A DNA stretch of 64,000 nt. Source: Hydrogenoanaerobacterium sp032017025 (GTDB lineage: Bacteria; Bacillota; Clostridia; Oscillospirales; Ruminococcaceae). Under the pieces are notes generated by a model, which saw only the letters and a program-made list of their open reading frames with translations, ran no database searches and was not told the origin of the DNA. The DNA is taken from positions 1 through 64,000 of the forward strand of contig NZ_DALZQO010000017.1 in NCBI RefSeq assembly GCF_032017025.1, written 5' to 3'. The position numbers and the translations under genes were made by a program. Positions 8,402 to 15,468 of this stretch are shown here, piece after piece (the stretch's first letter is position 1; each line of letters opens with the position of its first letter).

Positions 8402-9039
8402 GTCATATTCCTATAAAAGATATCCGCACCTTTGGGGATATTACTTTTGCAACTCAGCTGCGGGAGACAGAGAAGTCAACTAATCGATACGATGTACAAA
8501 AGTGGATTTTTGTCCCTAATACTTATACAGAGTACCGTTATATTCTGGGGACAATCGGGAATAATCCGCTTGTCTGTATTGGTATTAATCCGTCGACGGC
8601 TGAACCAGATAAACTTGATCCAACGCTTCAAAGTGTCAAGCAAATTGCGCTGAACAACGGCTTCGATTCCTTCATCATGTTTAATGTTTATGCCCAACGT
8701 GCCACTTCACCGAATGACATTGATAAGACAATAAATACTCATTTGCACCTAGAAAATATGAATGCCTTTAAGTACATACTATCTCTTTCTACATTACCAA
8801 CTGTGTGGGCAGCATGGGGCACAATTATAGAAAAGCGAGCATATTTGTTTGATTGTCTATCAGACATGATTGCAATCGGCAAGCAACATGATGCCAAATG
8901 GGTAAGTTGCGGTAAAAAATCAATCAAAGGACATCCGCACCACCCTCTGTATTTACGAAAAGACTCTCAGGTAGAGTTGTTTGATATTGAAGACTATTTG
9001 AAGAGGTTTTGCGCGCACGATGTACGTTCTTTTTTTTGA
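8398..9039 (+). CDS. DUF1643 family protein
   Basis: This 213-aa protein matches DUF1643: CIGINPSTAEPDKLDPT near residues 60-76, FIMFNVYAQRATSP near 95-108 and AAWG near 138. The family is widespread in mobile and accessory regions and its biochemical role is unknown; its fold is thought to resemble uracil-DNA-glycosylase-like or nucleotide-handling proteins, which I cannot test here. AGGAGG lies seven bases before the start. The gene forms its own unit in the array, on the same strand as its neighbours, with a weak motif variant after its stop. Confidence 0.85.
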   Translation: MSHIPIKDIRTFGDITFATQLRETEKSTNRYDVQKWIFVPNTYTEYRYILGTIGNNPLVCIGINPSTAEPDKLDPTLQSVKQIALNNGFDSFIMFNVYAQRATSPNDIDKTINTHLHLENMNAFKYILSLSTLPTVWAAWGTIIEKRAYLFDCLSDMIAIGKQHDAKWVSCGKKSIKGHPHHPLYLRKDSQVELFDIEDYLKRFCAHDVRSFF

Positions 9040-9052
9040 TGGCCAGTATCTA

Positions 9053-9064
9053 GTTATGCTTATT
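9053..9064 (+). repeat. Weak variant of recurring motif, site 4 (GTTATGCTTATT)
   Basis: GTTATGCTTATT lies 14 bases after the DUF1643 stop and only partly matches the motif. ATATAACACGCC follows within 20 bases, which recalls the start of many attC sites. Weakest of the set. Confidence 0.25.
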
Positions 9065-9138
9065 TACAATATATAACACGCCAAAATATAAAGGCTACTG
9101 CTAATGTACATAAAGTTTTAGTTAAAAGGAGAGAACTC

Positions 9139-9798
9139 ATGTTTTATTGGTTTTTAAAGGATTACGAAACTAATATTTTTAAAGCTAATGAAAGAAAAGT
9201 AGAGACATTATATACTTGGGAGAAAGTGATATCTTTTTTATTGATAGCTTTATCAATCGTTTTCTTCTTTATCAATATCTATCAACTAGGGAGTCTCGCA
9301 GGAATTATAATTCTAATTGGATTAATAGCATTGCTAATTACTTTTTACCTATTAGAGGAAAATCGCAGGAAGAAGGAATTTGACAGAATTGTAGCAAGAT
9401 TCAAGAAAAATAAATTAGAACCTTTTATAAGTATGTTGCAAAATGAAAAGTATACTATGTTTGGCAAAACGCTAGACTGCGAAGAAGGAATCGAATGGCT
9501 ATTAAATGCTTGCTCAAATGAGATTGAAAGGTGCAACAACAAGCCTTCTTTCGTCGTCCCTATAAAGAGTTTTTTAACATTTATTTTACCGATAATTACT
9601 TATATAGGCGGCACGCTTGTTTCAACTCTTTCTAATCCTGAAAAACTAAATTTTTCAGTTATGGTCTTAATAATATTATTAATGATATTTGGAATCTACT
9701 GTATCGTTGCTCCTCCGTTAAACGATTTTTTATCTAAGCAAATAAAAATAATTGAAGACTTAAAAGACAACTTGGAATATTATAAGATGACAAAATAA
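9139..9798 (+). CDS. Four-helix membrane protein of unknown function
   Basis: The 219 residues hold two hydrophobic pairs. The first spans about 32-76 (VISFLLIALSIVFFFI and SLAGIIILIGLIALLITFYL), the second about 140-198 (FLTFILPIITYIGG and MVLIILLMIFGIYCIV). Between them lies a charged cytosolic segment of about 60 residues rich in Lys and Glu. No signal peptide or enzyme motif is visible. An AAAAGGAGAG site precedes the ATG. Such 2+2 membrane proteins occur as effectors in some defence systems, but no partner gene is adjacent, so no function is assigned. Confidence 0.75.
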   Translation: MFYWFLKDYETNIFKANERKVETLYTWEKVISFLLIALSIVFFFINIYQLGSLAGIIILIGLIALLITFYLLEENRRKKEFDRIVARFKKNKLEPFISMLQNEKYTMFGKTLDCEEGIEWLLNACSNEIERCNNKPSFVVPIKSFLTFILPIITYIGGTLVSTLSNPEKLNFSVMVLIILLMIFGIYCIVAPPLNDFLSKQIKIIEDLKDNLEYYKMTK

Positions 9799-9855
9799 TT
9801 CAATAGTATATTTTATATTAAATTTAGTATCCTTTGGGATCGCTGATATACTTCG

Positions 9856-9866
9856 CATTATGTTTA
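9856..9866 (+). repeat. Recurring intergenic motif, site 5 (CATTATGTTTA)
   Basis: Full form CTTCGCATTATGTTTA (9851-9866). TTAAAT near 9818-9823 is partly complementary to GTTTAAC, and AGTAT (9826-9830) pairs with ATACT (about 9848-9852), giving two nested short arms with a 3-base and a 10-base spacer. Confidence 0.5.
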
Positions 9867-9897
9867 ACAATTAGCATTGAATTAATAAGGAGCAAAC

Positions 9898-10263
9898 ATG
9901 AAATTAAATTGGGTTACATTTAAAGTTAGCGATTTAGAAAAAAGTACATTTTTTTACACGGAACTGCTTAATCTTGACATTTCAGCAAAGTTTGGCAGTT
10001 CAGAGCGCCAAATCGTCATGCTTGGAAAGGCAGATGAGCCAAAGGTTGAATTGATATTTGAGCCAAACACTAAAATCGAAAAACCGGGTAATGGTGTTTC
10101 GATTGGCTTGGAAGCCGATAATTTAGACCTATTGATCAATGTTCTAAAAGGGCACGGATATAAGGCTACAGGTCCAATATTACCGAATCCACAAATAAGG
10201 TTCTTTCTAGTTCAAGATCCTGACGGGTACACGGTTCAACTTGTCGAACAAAAGTCAAAGTAG
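9898..10263 (+). CDS. VOC superfamily (glyoxalase / bleomycin-resistance fold) protein
   Basis: This 121-aa protein has the pattern of the vicinal-oxygen-chelate fold: two beta-alpha-beta-beta-beta modules with VTFKVSDLEKSTFFYTELL at the start and FLVQDPDGYTVQLVEQ at the end. The family includes glyoxalases, dioxygenases and proteins that bind drugs or toxins; the substrate cannot be read from sequence. AAGGAG precedes the ATG. It is a single-gene unit in the array. VOC proteins are typical cargo of integron cassettes, which fits the setting. Confidence 0.88.
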   Translation: MKLNWVTFKVSDLEKSTFFYTELLNLDISAKFGSSERQIVMLGKADEPKVELIFEPNTKIEKPGNGVSIGLEADNLDLLINVLKGHGYKATGPILPNPQIRFFLVQDPDGYTVQLVEQKSK

Positions 10264-10316
10264 CTCTCTAAATTGCTGGGCTTCCAATTATCCATATTAA
10301 AATACTAGGCTGTACA

Positions 10317-10327
10317 CATTATTTATA
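10317..10327 (+). repeat. Recurring intergenic motif, site 6 (CATTATTTATA)
   Basis: Second form of the motif, inside the perfect inverted repeat TGTAC..GTACA. ATTTA (10321-10325) is complementary to TAAAT (10269-10273), which lies only five bases after the VOC stop codon. Confidence 0.45.
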
Positions 10328-10353
10328 TCGTACACAAGTAATAGGAGCGTAGA

Positions 10354-11214
10354 ATGAAAGAGAAAAAACAATGTAAACCAATACAAACTATTCTGGTTAT
10401 ATACTTGATATGTTTTATTTTTAGAACAATAGAATATATGCTAATCCGTACGGATCAAAGTATTTTGGGAGAGGCATTTATCCACAAACTTGTGGGTATC
10501 CTTGTGATGATATTAGCGGCAAAGCACTTTTCCCTTACGATGAAAGATATAGGCTTTGCAAATGTGCAAGCGGGGAAGAATATACTTTATGGTCTTTTTC
10601 TGGGAATAGCTGTATTTATCTTGGCATATGGAGTCGAGGTATGGTTGCAAATATCAAAATCCAACTTTCAATCGCTTCGGCTCTATGTGAGCAGTTATGC
10701 AGTTGACGGGAACCGGGGCAACCAGGTTGCGCTTTGGTTCTTTGCCATTTGCATAATTGGAAACATAATAAATGTAGTCATGGAGGAAGGTGTCTTTCGG
10801 GGCTTGTTTCTTAAACTCACAGAGAAAAAATACTCATTTGTCAAGGCTGCTTTCATAACCTCTGTACTCTTTGGTATATGGCACATTGCGGGTCCTGTAC
10901 GCAGTTTTTGGGATGGGGACATCAGTGCAACTGGAGCAATCATGTCGGCGGTTATGCTCGTTGTAACGTCAGGTCTTGTTGGGTTCAAGTTTTGTCTGCT
11001 GACTAAGATAACAGGCTCTCTTTGGATGGCAATGGCTGATCACTTTGTAAACAACACAATCGTTAATATTTTGCACGTGGTAACAAGCACCGGAGCGGAT
11101 GAACTGATAATGGTCCGTATTACAGTTGCACAGGCGGTTTCGTTTCTGATTGTCCTTTTTGTCTACTGGAAAAGTGATGTACGTTACAAACAAGCATTTC
11201 GCGCAAAGGTATAG
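10354..11214 (+). CDS. CPBP-family intramembrane metalloprotease
   Basis: The 286-aa protein has about eight membrane spans and the CPBP (Abi/CAAX protease-like) signature: EEGVFRG near residues 146-152, FGIWHIAG near 172-179 and DHFVNN near 229-234. These Glu, His and Asn residues form the metal site in the Rce1-like family. In bacteria such proteins process peptides or protect against bacteriocins. AGGAG lies before the ATG. It is one of two CPBP genes in the array; they share only the motif pattern, so they arrived independently. Confidence 0.88.
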   Translation: MKEKKQCKPIQTILVIYLICFIFRTIEYMLIRTDQSILGEAFIHKLVGILVMILAAKHFSLTMKDIGFANVQAGKNILYGLFLGIAVFILAYGVEVWLQISKSNFQSLRLYVSSYAVDGNRGNQVALWFFAICIIGNIINVVMEEGVFRGLFLKLTEKKYSFVKAAFITSVLFGIWHIAGPVRSFWDGDISATGAIMSAVMLVVTSGLVGFKFCLLTKITGSLWMAMADHFVNNTIVNILHVVTSTGADELIMVRITVAQAVSFLIVLFVYWKSDVRYKQAFRAKV

Positions 11215-11256
11215 ATTTTGAGTGGCTTATGAGCATAATCTCCAATATTCGCTTCG

Positions 11257-11267
11257 TATTATTTATA
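11257..11267 (+). repeat. Recurring intergenic motif, site 7 (TATTATTTATA)
   Basis: Full form CTTCGTATTATTTATA (11252-11267). ATTTATA (11261-11267) is nearly complementary to TATAGAT (11210-11216), which overlaps the stop codon of the CPBP gene. The 12-base palindrome-like TTATGAGCATAA lies between them and recurs at site 10. Confidence 0.5.
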
Positions 11268-11300
11268 TAAGCACTGTCTTTGGGTGTTACGCGGACTTCA

Positions 11301-11311
11301 CATTATGTTTA
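11301..11311 (+). repeat. Recurring intergenic motif, site 8 (CATTATGTTTA)
   Basis: Exact motif, preceded by ACTTCA, only 44 bases after site 7. Two sites this close would bound a unit without a gene. A third weak variant, GATTATTTATA, lies at 11331-11341. Confidence 0.45.
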
Positions 11312-11383
11312 CAACAAGAGAGATAACCTGGATTATTTATATTTTATTGGTAGAATAAAATAGCGAAAGCAGGAGGTAGTTTG

Positions 11384-12904
11384 TTGAAAAAGATTACGTT
11401 CCTAATAGCGTTGTACTTTATCCTTATTGCATTTACTAGCTGTTCACAGAGTGACTGTGAAGCTCCTGATAATTCACAAGTTTCATCTGTTGTACCCGCG
11501 GGTGAGGAAGAATATCAGGCGATAGAATGGACTTTGCATGAGCAAATCCGTTTGTACGAGTATGGTTGTTATGGTACTGAATATACGAGTGGCAAAGAAA
11601 ATGTATATCTATCAGGATTTGCAGTAATGCATTGCCAAACAAATAATATAGAATATGGCGCAGAAAGCAACAGGCAGAGTTTAATAAGACTTGCCACTAA
11701 AGAATATTTCAATGTTACGTTTGATGAAGATCATTACTTTAGTGATGTTAGCTTTGATGACAAAAGACTTAGCATACGACCAACAGAAGCAATAATCAAG
11801 GACGATATGGCAACGGTTGTTGTGCAAAAATCTTTGGATGACCAGGAACTTTTAGACAGCAAGTACACTTTTAGAAAAACAGTAATGCCTCAAAGCTTTG
11901 AGGGAACAATCTTTGAGCAGCTGGCCTATGATCATTATATTTGGAAGATTGAAAAGGTTGAGATTATCAAAGACCCCATAAGTTCAGATGTTGTGAAAAT
12001 TAGCAATGCAGACGAACTAATTAAGTTTTCCAATGACGTAAGTGCAAAAAAACCTGAAGCAGTCAATGGCAATTTTGTTTTGACTGCGGATATTGATTTA
12101 ACTGACAATAATGAATTTATGCCCATTGGTACCTATCATGAAAATGAAACATTTGATGCGGCGGCACTGAACCTTAAAGTGCCAATGGGCTTTAATGGCA
12201 CCTTCGACGGTGCAGGATACACCATTTCAGGATTCAACTTTAATGAGCACGCAAAGGCGCTTGGGTTTTTTAGAGTGCTGAATGATGATGCCATTGTAAA
12301 AAACTTAAGTTTACAGGGTCGTGTAGTAAATCATTACACAGGGGATCTAAATTGTTATACAGGTGGTTTTGCCGGCATGATATCCACAAATGCCCAGGTG
12401 GAAAATTGTAGTTTTTCGGGAAATGTGGAGGGAGAGTCCTATGTAGGAGGATTTGTTGGTGAGATAGACTATACAAGAGTCAATGAAAAATACGATCAAG
12501 AAGGCTTTTGGGAATCTGGCGATGGGCTTATCAAAGATTGCACGTCCAATGTAACGGTTACAGCGGCATACTATGCAGGTGGTTTTGCAGGAAGTGTCCT
12601 TGGGAATCTTGAGCATTGCACCGCGAATGGAGAAGTTATCATAACAAAAGGAAATGCTGGTATTCCAATGGTTATAGGTGGATTTTGTGGAGATGTAGGG
12701 ACACAGCTTAGCAACTGTCACTCTAATGTAAAAGTTACACATTTTGTGGATGGTGCCAATAGAATGGGGAATTTCGTTGGTGCGCTTGGCAGACAAAGCA
12801 TCATAAACTGCACAATAAAAGCAGATGTAGTAAATCCGGATTGGTTTATGGTTGGTATGAAAGGTTACTTAAATGCAGATGTGGATATTAAAATAGTAGA
12901 TTAA
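11384..12904 (+). CDS. GLUG-repeat lipoprotein, probably surface-exposed
   Basis: I place the start at the TTG at 11384, six bases after AGGAGGT; another TTG three bases earlier is possible. The 506-aa product begins with a lipoprotein signal (KKITFLIALYFILIAFTSC, lipobox Cys about 20). Residues 30-190 form an unknown domain. The second half carries several beta-helix-like repeats with the GLUG pattern (GGFAG, GGFVG, GGFAGS, GGFCG, each followed by a Cys-containing turn such as VENCSFSG and LEHCTANG). GLUG repeats are found in adhesins and immunoglobulin-protease-like surface proteins. No enzyme motif is visible. The gene is a single unit in the array. Confidence 0.75.
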   Translation: MKKITFLIALYFILIAFTSCSQSDCEAPDNSQVSSVVPAGEEEYQAIEWTLHEQIRLYEYGCYGTEYTSGKENVYLSGFAVMHCQTNNIEYGAESNRQSLIRLATKEYFNVTFDEDHYFSDVSFDDKRLSIRPTEAIIKDDMATVVVQKSLDDQELLDSKYTFRKTVMPQSFEGTIFEQLAYDHYIWKIEKVEIIKDPISSDVVKISNADELIKFSNDVSAKKPEAVNGNFVLTADIDLTDNNEFMPIGTYHENETFDAAALNLKVPMGFNGTFDGAGYTISGFNFNEHAKALGFFRVLNDDAIVKNLSLQGRVVNHYTGDLNCYTGGFAGMISTNAQVENCSFSGNVEGESYVGGFVGEIDYTRVNEKYDQEGFWESGDGLIKDCTSNVTVTAAYYAGGFAGSVLGNLEHCTANGEVIITKGNAGIPMVIGGFCGDVGTQLSNCHSNVKVTHFVDGANRMGNFVGALGRQSIINCTIKADVVNPDWFMVGMKGYLNADVDIKIVD

Positions 12905-13002
12905 ATATAATCTAAACTGATAGGGCAAAACAAGCAGGTTCCCCCCTACTGTTTCTACATATTATGAGCATAAAATGTAGTAGCCGTTAAATCTCAGTTA
13001 CG

Positions 13003-13013
13003 CATTATGTTTA
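13003..13013 (+). repeat. Recurring intergenic motif, site 10 (CATTATGTTTA)
   Basis: Full form TTACGCATTATGTTTAAAC. GTTTA (13009-13013) is complementary to TAAAC (12913-12917), nine bases after the stop of the GLUG gene, and a hairpin containing TTATGAGCATAA lies between. A coding-like scrap (QLGMTKEHAIIGHLL) follows at about 13075-13125. Confidence 0.5.
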
Positions 13014-13130
13014 AACCGTGGACACGCCCAAGAATCTTGGCACCTGGGCTTGCTAATCGCAATAATGTGCAGCTGGGCATGACCAAAGAGCATGCAATTA
13101 TAGGCCACTTATTGAGAGGAAAAGAATAAT

Positions 13131-13946
13131 ATGAAGATTAAAAAGATGAATACAATGTGGCAATATGTAATGTTTACATATCTGTTGTTTTGGTTTATGG
13201 TTTTAGGCCTTGGCGGGATAGCAATTTTTGTTTTTGATGTTACGCCTTTTGGTATGAGTTGTGTAACAACTTTATGCAGTTGGGCGCCAACAATAGTGCT
13301 TCTGATTATGCTAAAAAAGCTAAAACCAGATACTTCCATAAAGAACTTTTATAAAGAGGCTTTTAAAGAAAAACTGAATTCTTCTGTTTTTTTTATTGCA
13401 TCCTTAGTGATAGTAGGCGTGTTTCTGATATCAACAGGGGTTTTAGCAGTCTTTGAAAAAACTGCACAGCTCCAATTTGCATCTACTGCATTATTGAGCA
13501 ACATTCTATTTACTGCTATCCAAGGTGCAAGTGGTGAAGAATCCGGATGGAGAGGATTCTTGATGGCAGAGATGGAAGGTAAATATGGTTTTGTGAAAGG
13601 CAACCTGATTTTAGGTTTAATCTGGGCATTCTGGCATTTACCATTATGGTTTGTTTCTACTAATTATAGCGGATTGCATTTATTAATATATATTCTTTCA
13701 TTTATCATTGGGATAACTGCATTTTCGATCATAATTGGTGTATGTATGAAAAAATGTAATAACCTATTTTTATCATTTTGGATGCATTTTTTGTTTAATT
13801 TCGTTTTAACATTCTTTATTGGAAAAGATGTGTATTTGCTTGCCTTATTAGCGGTGTTATATACTGTTACGGCTGTGATCTTTACTGTTGTTCATTTATA
13901 TAGAGAAGGAGTTCGATTATCTCCTAAAGCCCATACCAGGAACTAA
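13131..13946 (+). CDS. CPBP-family intramembrane metalloprotease
   Basis: This 271-aa protein has about eight hydrophobic segments and the CPBP signature: GEESGWRGFL near residues 138-147, WAFWHLPLWF near 164-173 and FWMHFLFNF near 219-227. The paired Glu residues and two His residues should bind the catalytic metal. The role may be peptide processing or bacteriocin self-protection, as for the other CPBP gene at 10354. GAGAGGAAAAG precedes the ATG. It forms its own unit between motif sites 10 and 11. Confidence 0.88.
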   Translation: MKIKKMNTMWQYVMFTYLLFWFMVLGLGGIAIFVFDVTPFGMSCVTTLCSWAPTIVLLIMLKKLKPDTSIKNFYKEAFKEKLNSSVFFIASLVIVGVFLISTGVLAVFEKTAQLQFASTALLSNILFTAIQGASGEESGWRGFLMAEMEGKYGFVKGNLILGLIWAFWHLPLWFVSTNYSGLHLLIYILSFIIGITAFSIIIGVCMKKCNNLFLSFWMHFLFNFVLTFFIGKDVYLLALLAVLYTVTAVIFTVVHLYREGVRLSPKAHTRN

Positions 13947-14027
13947 TAAGATTATCCTATAGAGTGAGTATGATATGGCCTCCCCAATTTCTATATTAGA
14001 AGGTTTTACACAAAATCTTGGAGTTCT

Positions 14028-14038
14028 CATTATGTCTA
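14028..14038 (+). repeat. Recurring intergenic motif, site 11 (CATTATGTCTA)
   Basis: The motif has T-to-C at one base, and the partner box has changed to match. TCTATA (14035-14040) is fully complementary to TATAGA (13958-13963), which lies 12 bases after the CPBP stop. A compensating change of this kind supports a real paired structure. AAGATT and AATCTT provide a second pair. Confidence 0.5.
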
Positions 14039-14074
14039 TACCCTTAATTAAAAAACTTATAGGAGAGCGATGAT

Positions 14075-14248
14075 TTGGAGCAATTTGAATACAAGACATT
14101 GTTTACTGATGCCAAAGGAGTATTCGGGGGTAAAGTTGACCACAGCACGTTTAAAAATGAACTGAATGAATTAGGCTTACAGGGTTGGGAGTTATTAAGC
14201 GCTGATGCATCTGCTCAAAGCTATGGTAGCATAAGGTGGATCATCTAA
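14075..14248 (+). CDS. DUF4177 family small protein
   Basis: This small gene starts with TTG seven bases after AGGAGAG and codes for 57 residues. The pattern (EQFEYKTLF, GGKVD, LNELGLQGWELLSAD, SYG) is that of DUF4177, short proteins of unknown function common in Firmicutes accessory DNA. The C-terminus (SIRWII) is a few residues shorter than usual, so the last strand may be clipped. It forms its own unit between sites 11 and 13. Confidence 0.7.
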   Translation: MEQFEYKTLFTDAKGVFGGKVDHSTFKNELNELGLQGWELLSADASAQSYGSIRWII

Positions 14249-14268
14249 ATATTTAAACGTTAGATTTG

Positions 14269-14362
14269 ATAAATAAACCAATAGTAATGAGTGTAACGGG
14301 AAATTCAGTCAACAACCCACTAGGGTTCGCATGCCGGTTGAGCTTAGTCTTACTATTTATAA
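14269..14362 (+). repeat. Best attC-like site of the array, site 13
   Basis: ATAAAT (14269-14274) pairs with ATTTAT (14355-14360), and inside it AGTAATGA pairs with TCTTACT with one extra T in the left arm. An outer box, an inner box with one extrahelical base and a total length of about 93 bases recall an integron attC site, though the 3' spacer between inner and outer boxes is missing. The motif here is the divergent ACTATTTATAA. Confidence 0.45.
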
Positions 14363-14386
14363 ACTGTGTATAAGGAAGAAATACAG

Positions 14387-14821
14387 ATGTTGATTGAAAA
14401 AATTGATGCTGATAAAAGAGAGTGTGCATTATTGCTTATAGAAAAGACCTTCATGCAATATGAAGCTCCGGATTATTCCTCTGAAGGGGTGAACTCTTTT
14501 AAAAAAATTCTGGACGACAAGGGCTTCATTGATGGACTAGAAATGCTAGGCGCATACATTGATAGCAAACTTGTGGGAGTTATTGCAACCAAAAACAGCG
14601 AAAATCATATTAGTTTATTTTTTGTAGATGGCAATTACCACAAACAAGGTATCGGTAAAGCACTTTTTAAGCAGATGCTTCAAAGTAGTGCCAAGAATAT
14701 AATAACTGTAAATTCATCTCCTTATGCTGTAGCAGTGTATGCGTGCTTAGGGTTTGTTGCTGATTGCGAGGAAAAGCTCACGGATGGTATTCGATATACG
14801 CCAATGACATACATAAAATGA
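14387..14821 (+). CDS. GNAT-family N-acetyltransferase
   Basis: I choose the ATG at 14387 because AAGGAAG precedes it by eight bases; an in-frame GTG at 14366 has no site. The 144-aa protein has the GNAT core: LGAYIDSKLVGVIATK for strands 2-4, SLFFVDGNYHKQGIGKALF for the acetyl-CoA pyrophosphate-binding loop (QGIGKA) and VNSSPYAVAVYACLGF near the end. It would move an acetyl group from acetyl-CoA to an amine; the substrate is unknown. GNATs are classic cassette cargo. Confidence 0.88.
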   Translation: MLIEKIDADKRECALLLIEKTFMQYEAPDYSSEGVNSFKKILDDKGFIDGLEMLGAYIDSKLVGVIATKNSENHISLFFVDGNYHKQGIGKALFKQMLQSSAKNIITVNSSPYAVAVYACLGFVADCEEKLTDGIRYTPMTYIK

Positions 14822-14828
14822 GCGGTCC

Positions 14829-14839
14829 CATTATTTATA
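14829..14839 (+). repeat. Recurring intergenic motif, site 12 (CATTATTTATA)
   Basis: The motif lies within the inverted repeat CATTAT-TTAT-ATAATG, seven bases after the GNAT stop and just before the chimeric gene. It is the last copy seen in the window. Confidence 0.45.
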
Positions 14840-14871
14840 TAATGTGGACGATTTTAGAATGAGGACTTTGA

Positions 14872-15468
14872 ATGAAGAATATTATCGTTACTATGGCAGC
14901 ACTACTTATACTATTCGCCGGATTCACAGTACCGGTTTATGCATTATCAGACGCGCAATCTGTGGCAATACAAAAATTGTTAGATGATGCCTGTCGTGAG
15001 GATGGCACGGGCGGAAAGATCGGTGATTATGAAAAGCGCGTAATTGAATATACTGATTATCGTACATATCTTTTTTTTGACTTGGAAGTTACGCACAAAG
15101 ATGGTACATCTGAGCGATTGTCAAAGACTCTCTCCAAAAAATCAGGAGGTGAAACACAGACGCCATTCTATATTGCTGTGCTTGCCTCGTTTGCGCAGTT
15201 ATATCGAATCGGACGTGACAAGAGTGAAAAAACTTCTCGTTTGATCATCTTTGATGAGGCATTTTCTAAAATGGACGGCGAGCGTATCGTACGCAGCATT
15301 GAATTACTGAGAAAATTTAAATTTCAAGTTATCCTGTCAGCTCCGCCCGATAAAATCGGGGATATTGCTACGCTTGTTGATCGCAACCTCTTGGTGTATC
15401 GAGAAGGTAAAAGTACCTGTGTAAAAGAATTTGACCCGCGTCAAATTGAGGATATAGTTTATGACTGA
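14872..15468 (+). pseudogene. Chimera: secreted hydrolase N-terminus fused to C-terminus of Wadjet JetC
   Basis: The 198-aa ORF joins two unrelated pieces. Residues 1-25 are a signal peptide (MKNIIVTMAALLILFAG) and 26-46 (SDAQSVAIQKLLDDACREDG) look like the start of a beta-lactamase-family serine hydrolase. From about residue 47 it is the C-terminal head of the SMC-like Wadjet protein JetC: KSGGETQTPF (ABC signature, about 88-97), LIIFDEAFSKMDGE (Walker B and D-loop, about 124-137) and LSAPPDKIGD. The Walker A half, the coiled coils and all of jetA and jetB are missing. A deletion probably fused a cassette gene to a Wadjet operon. The product would be exported and cannot work as JetC. It overlaps jetD by eight bases, as in intact operons. 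Confidence 0.8.

Noticed and set aside
5419..14871. Canonical integron attC sites
   Set aside because: The boxes do not match GTTRRRY/RYYYAAC, arms are short and AT-rich, and no integrase is in the window. I report an integron-like array only.
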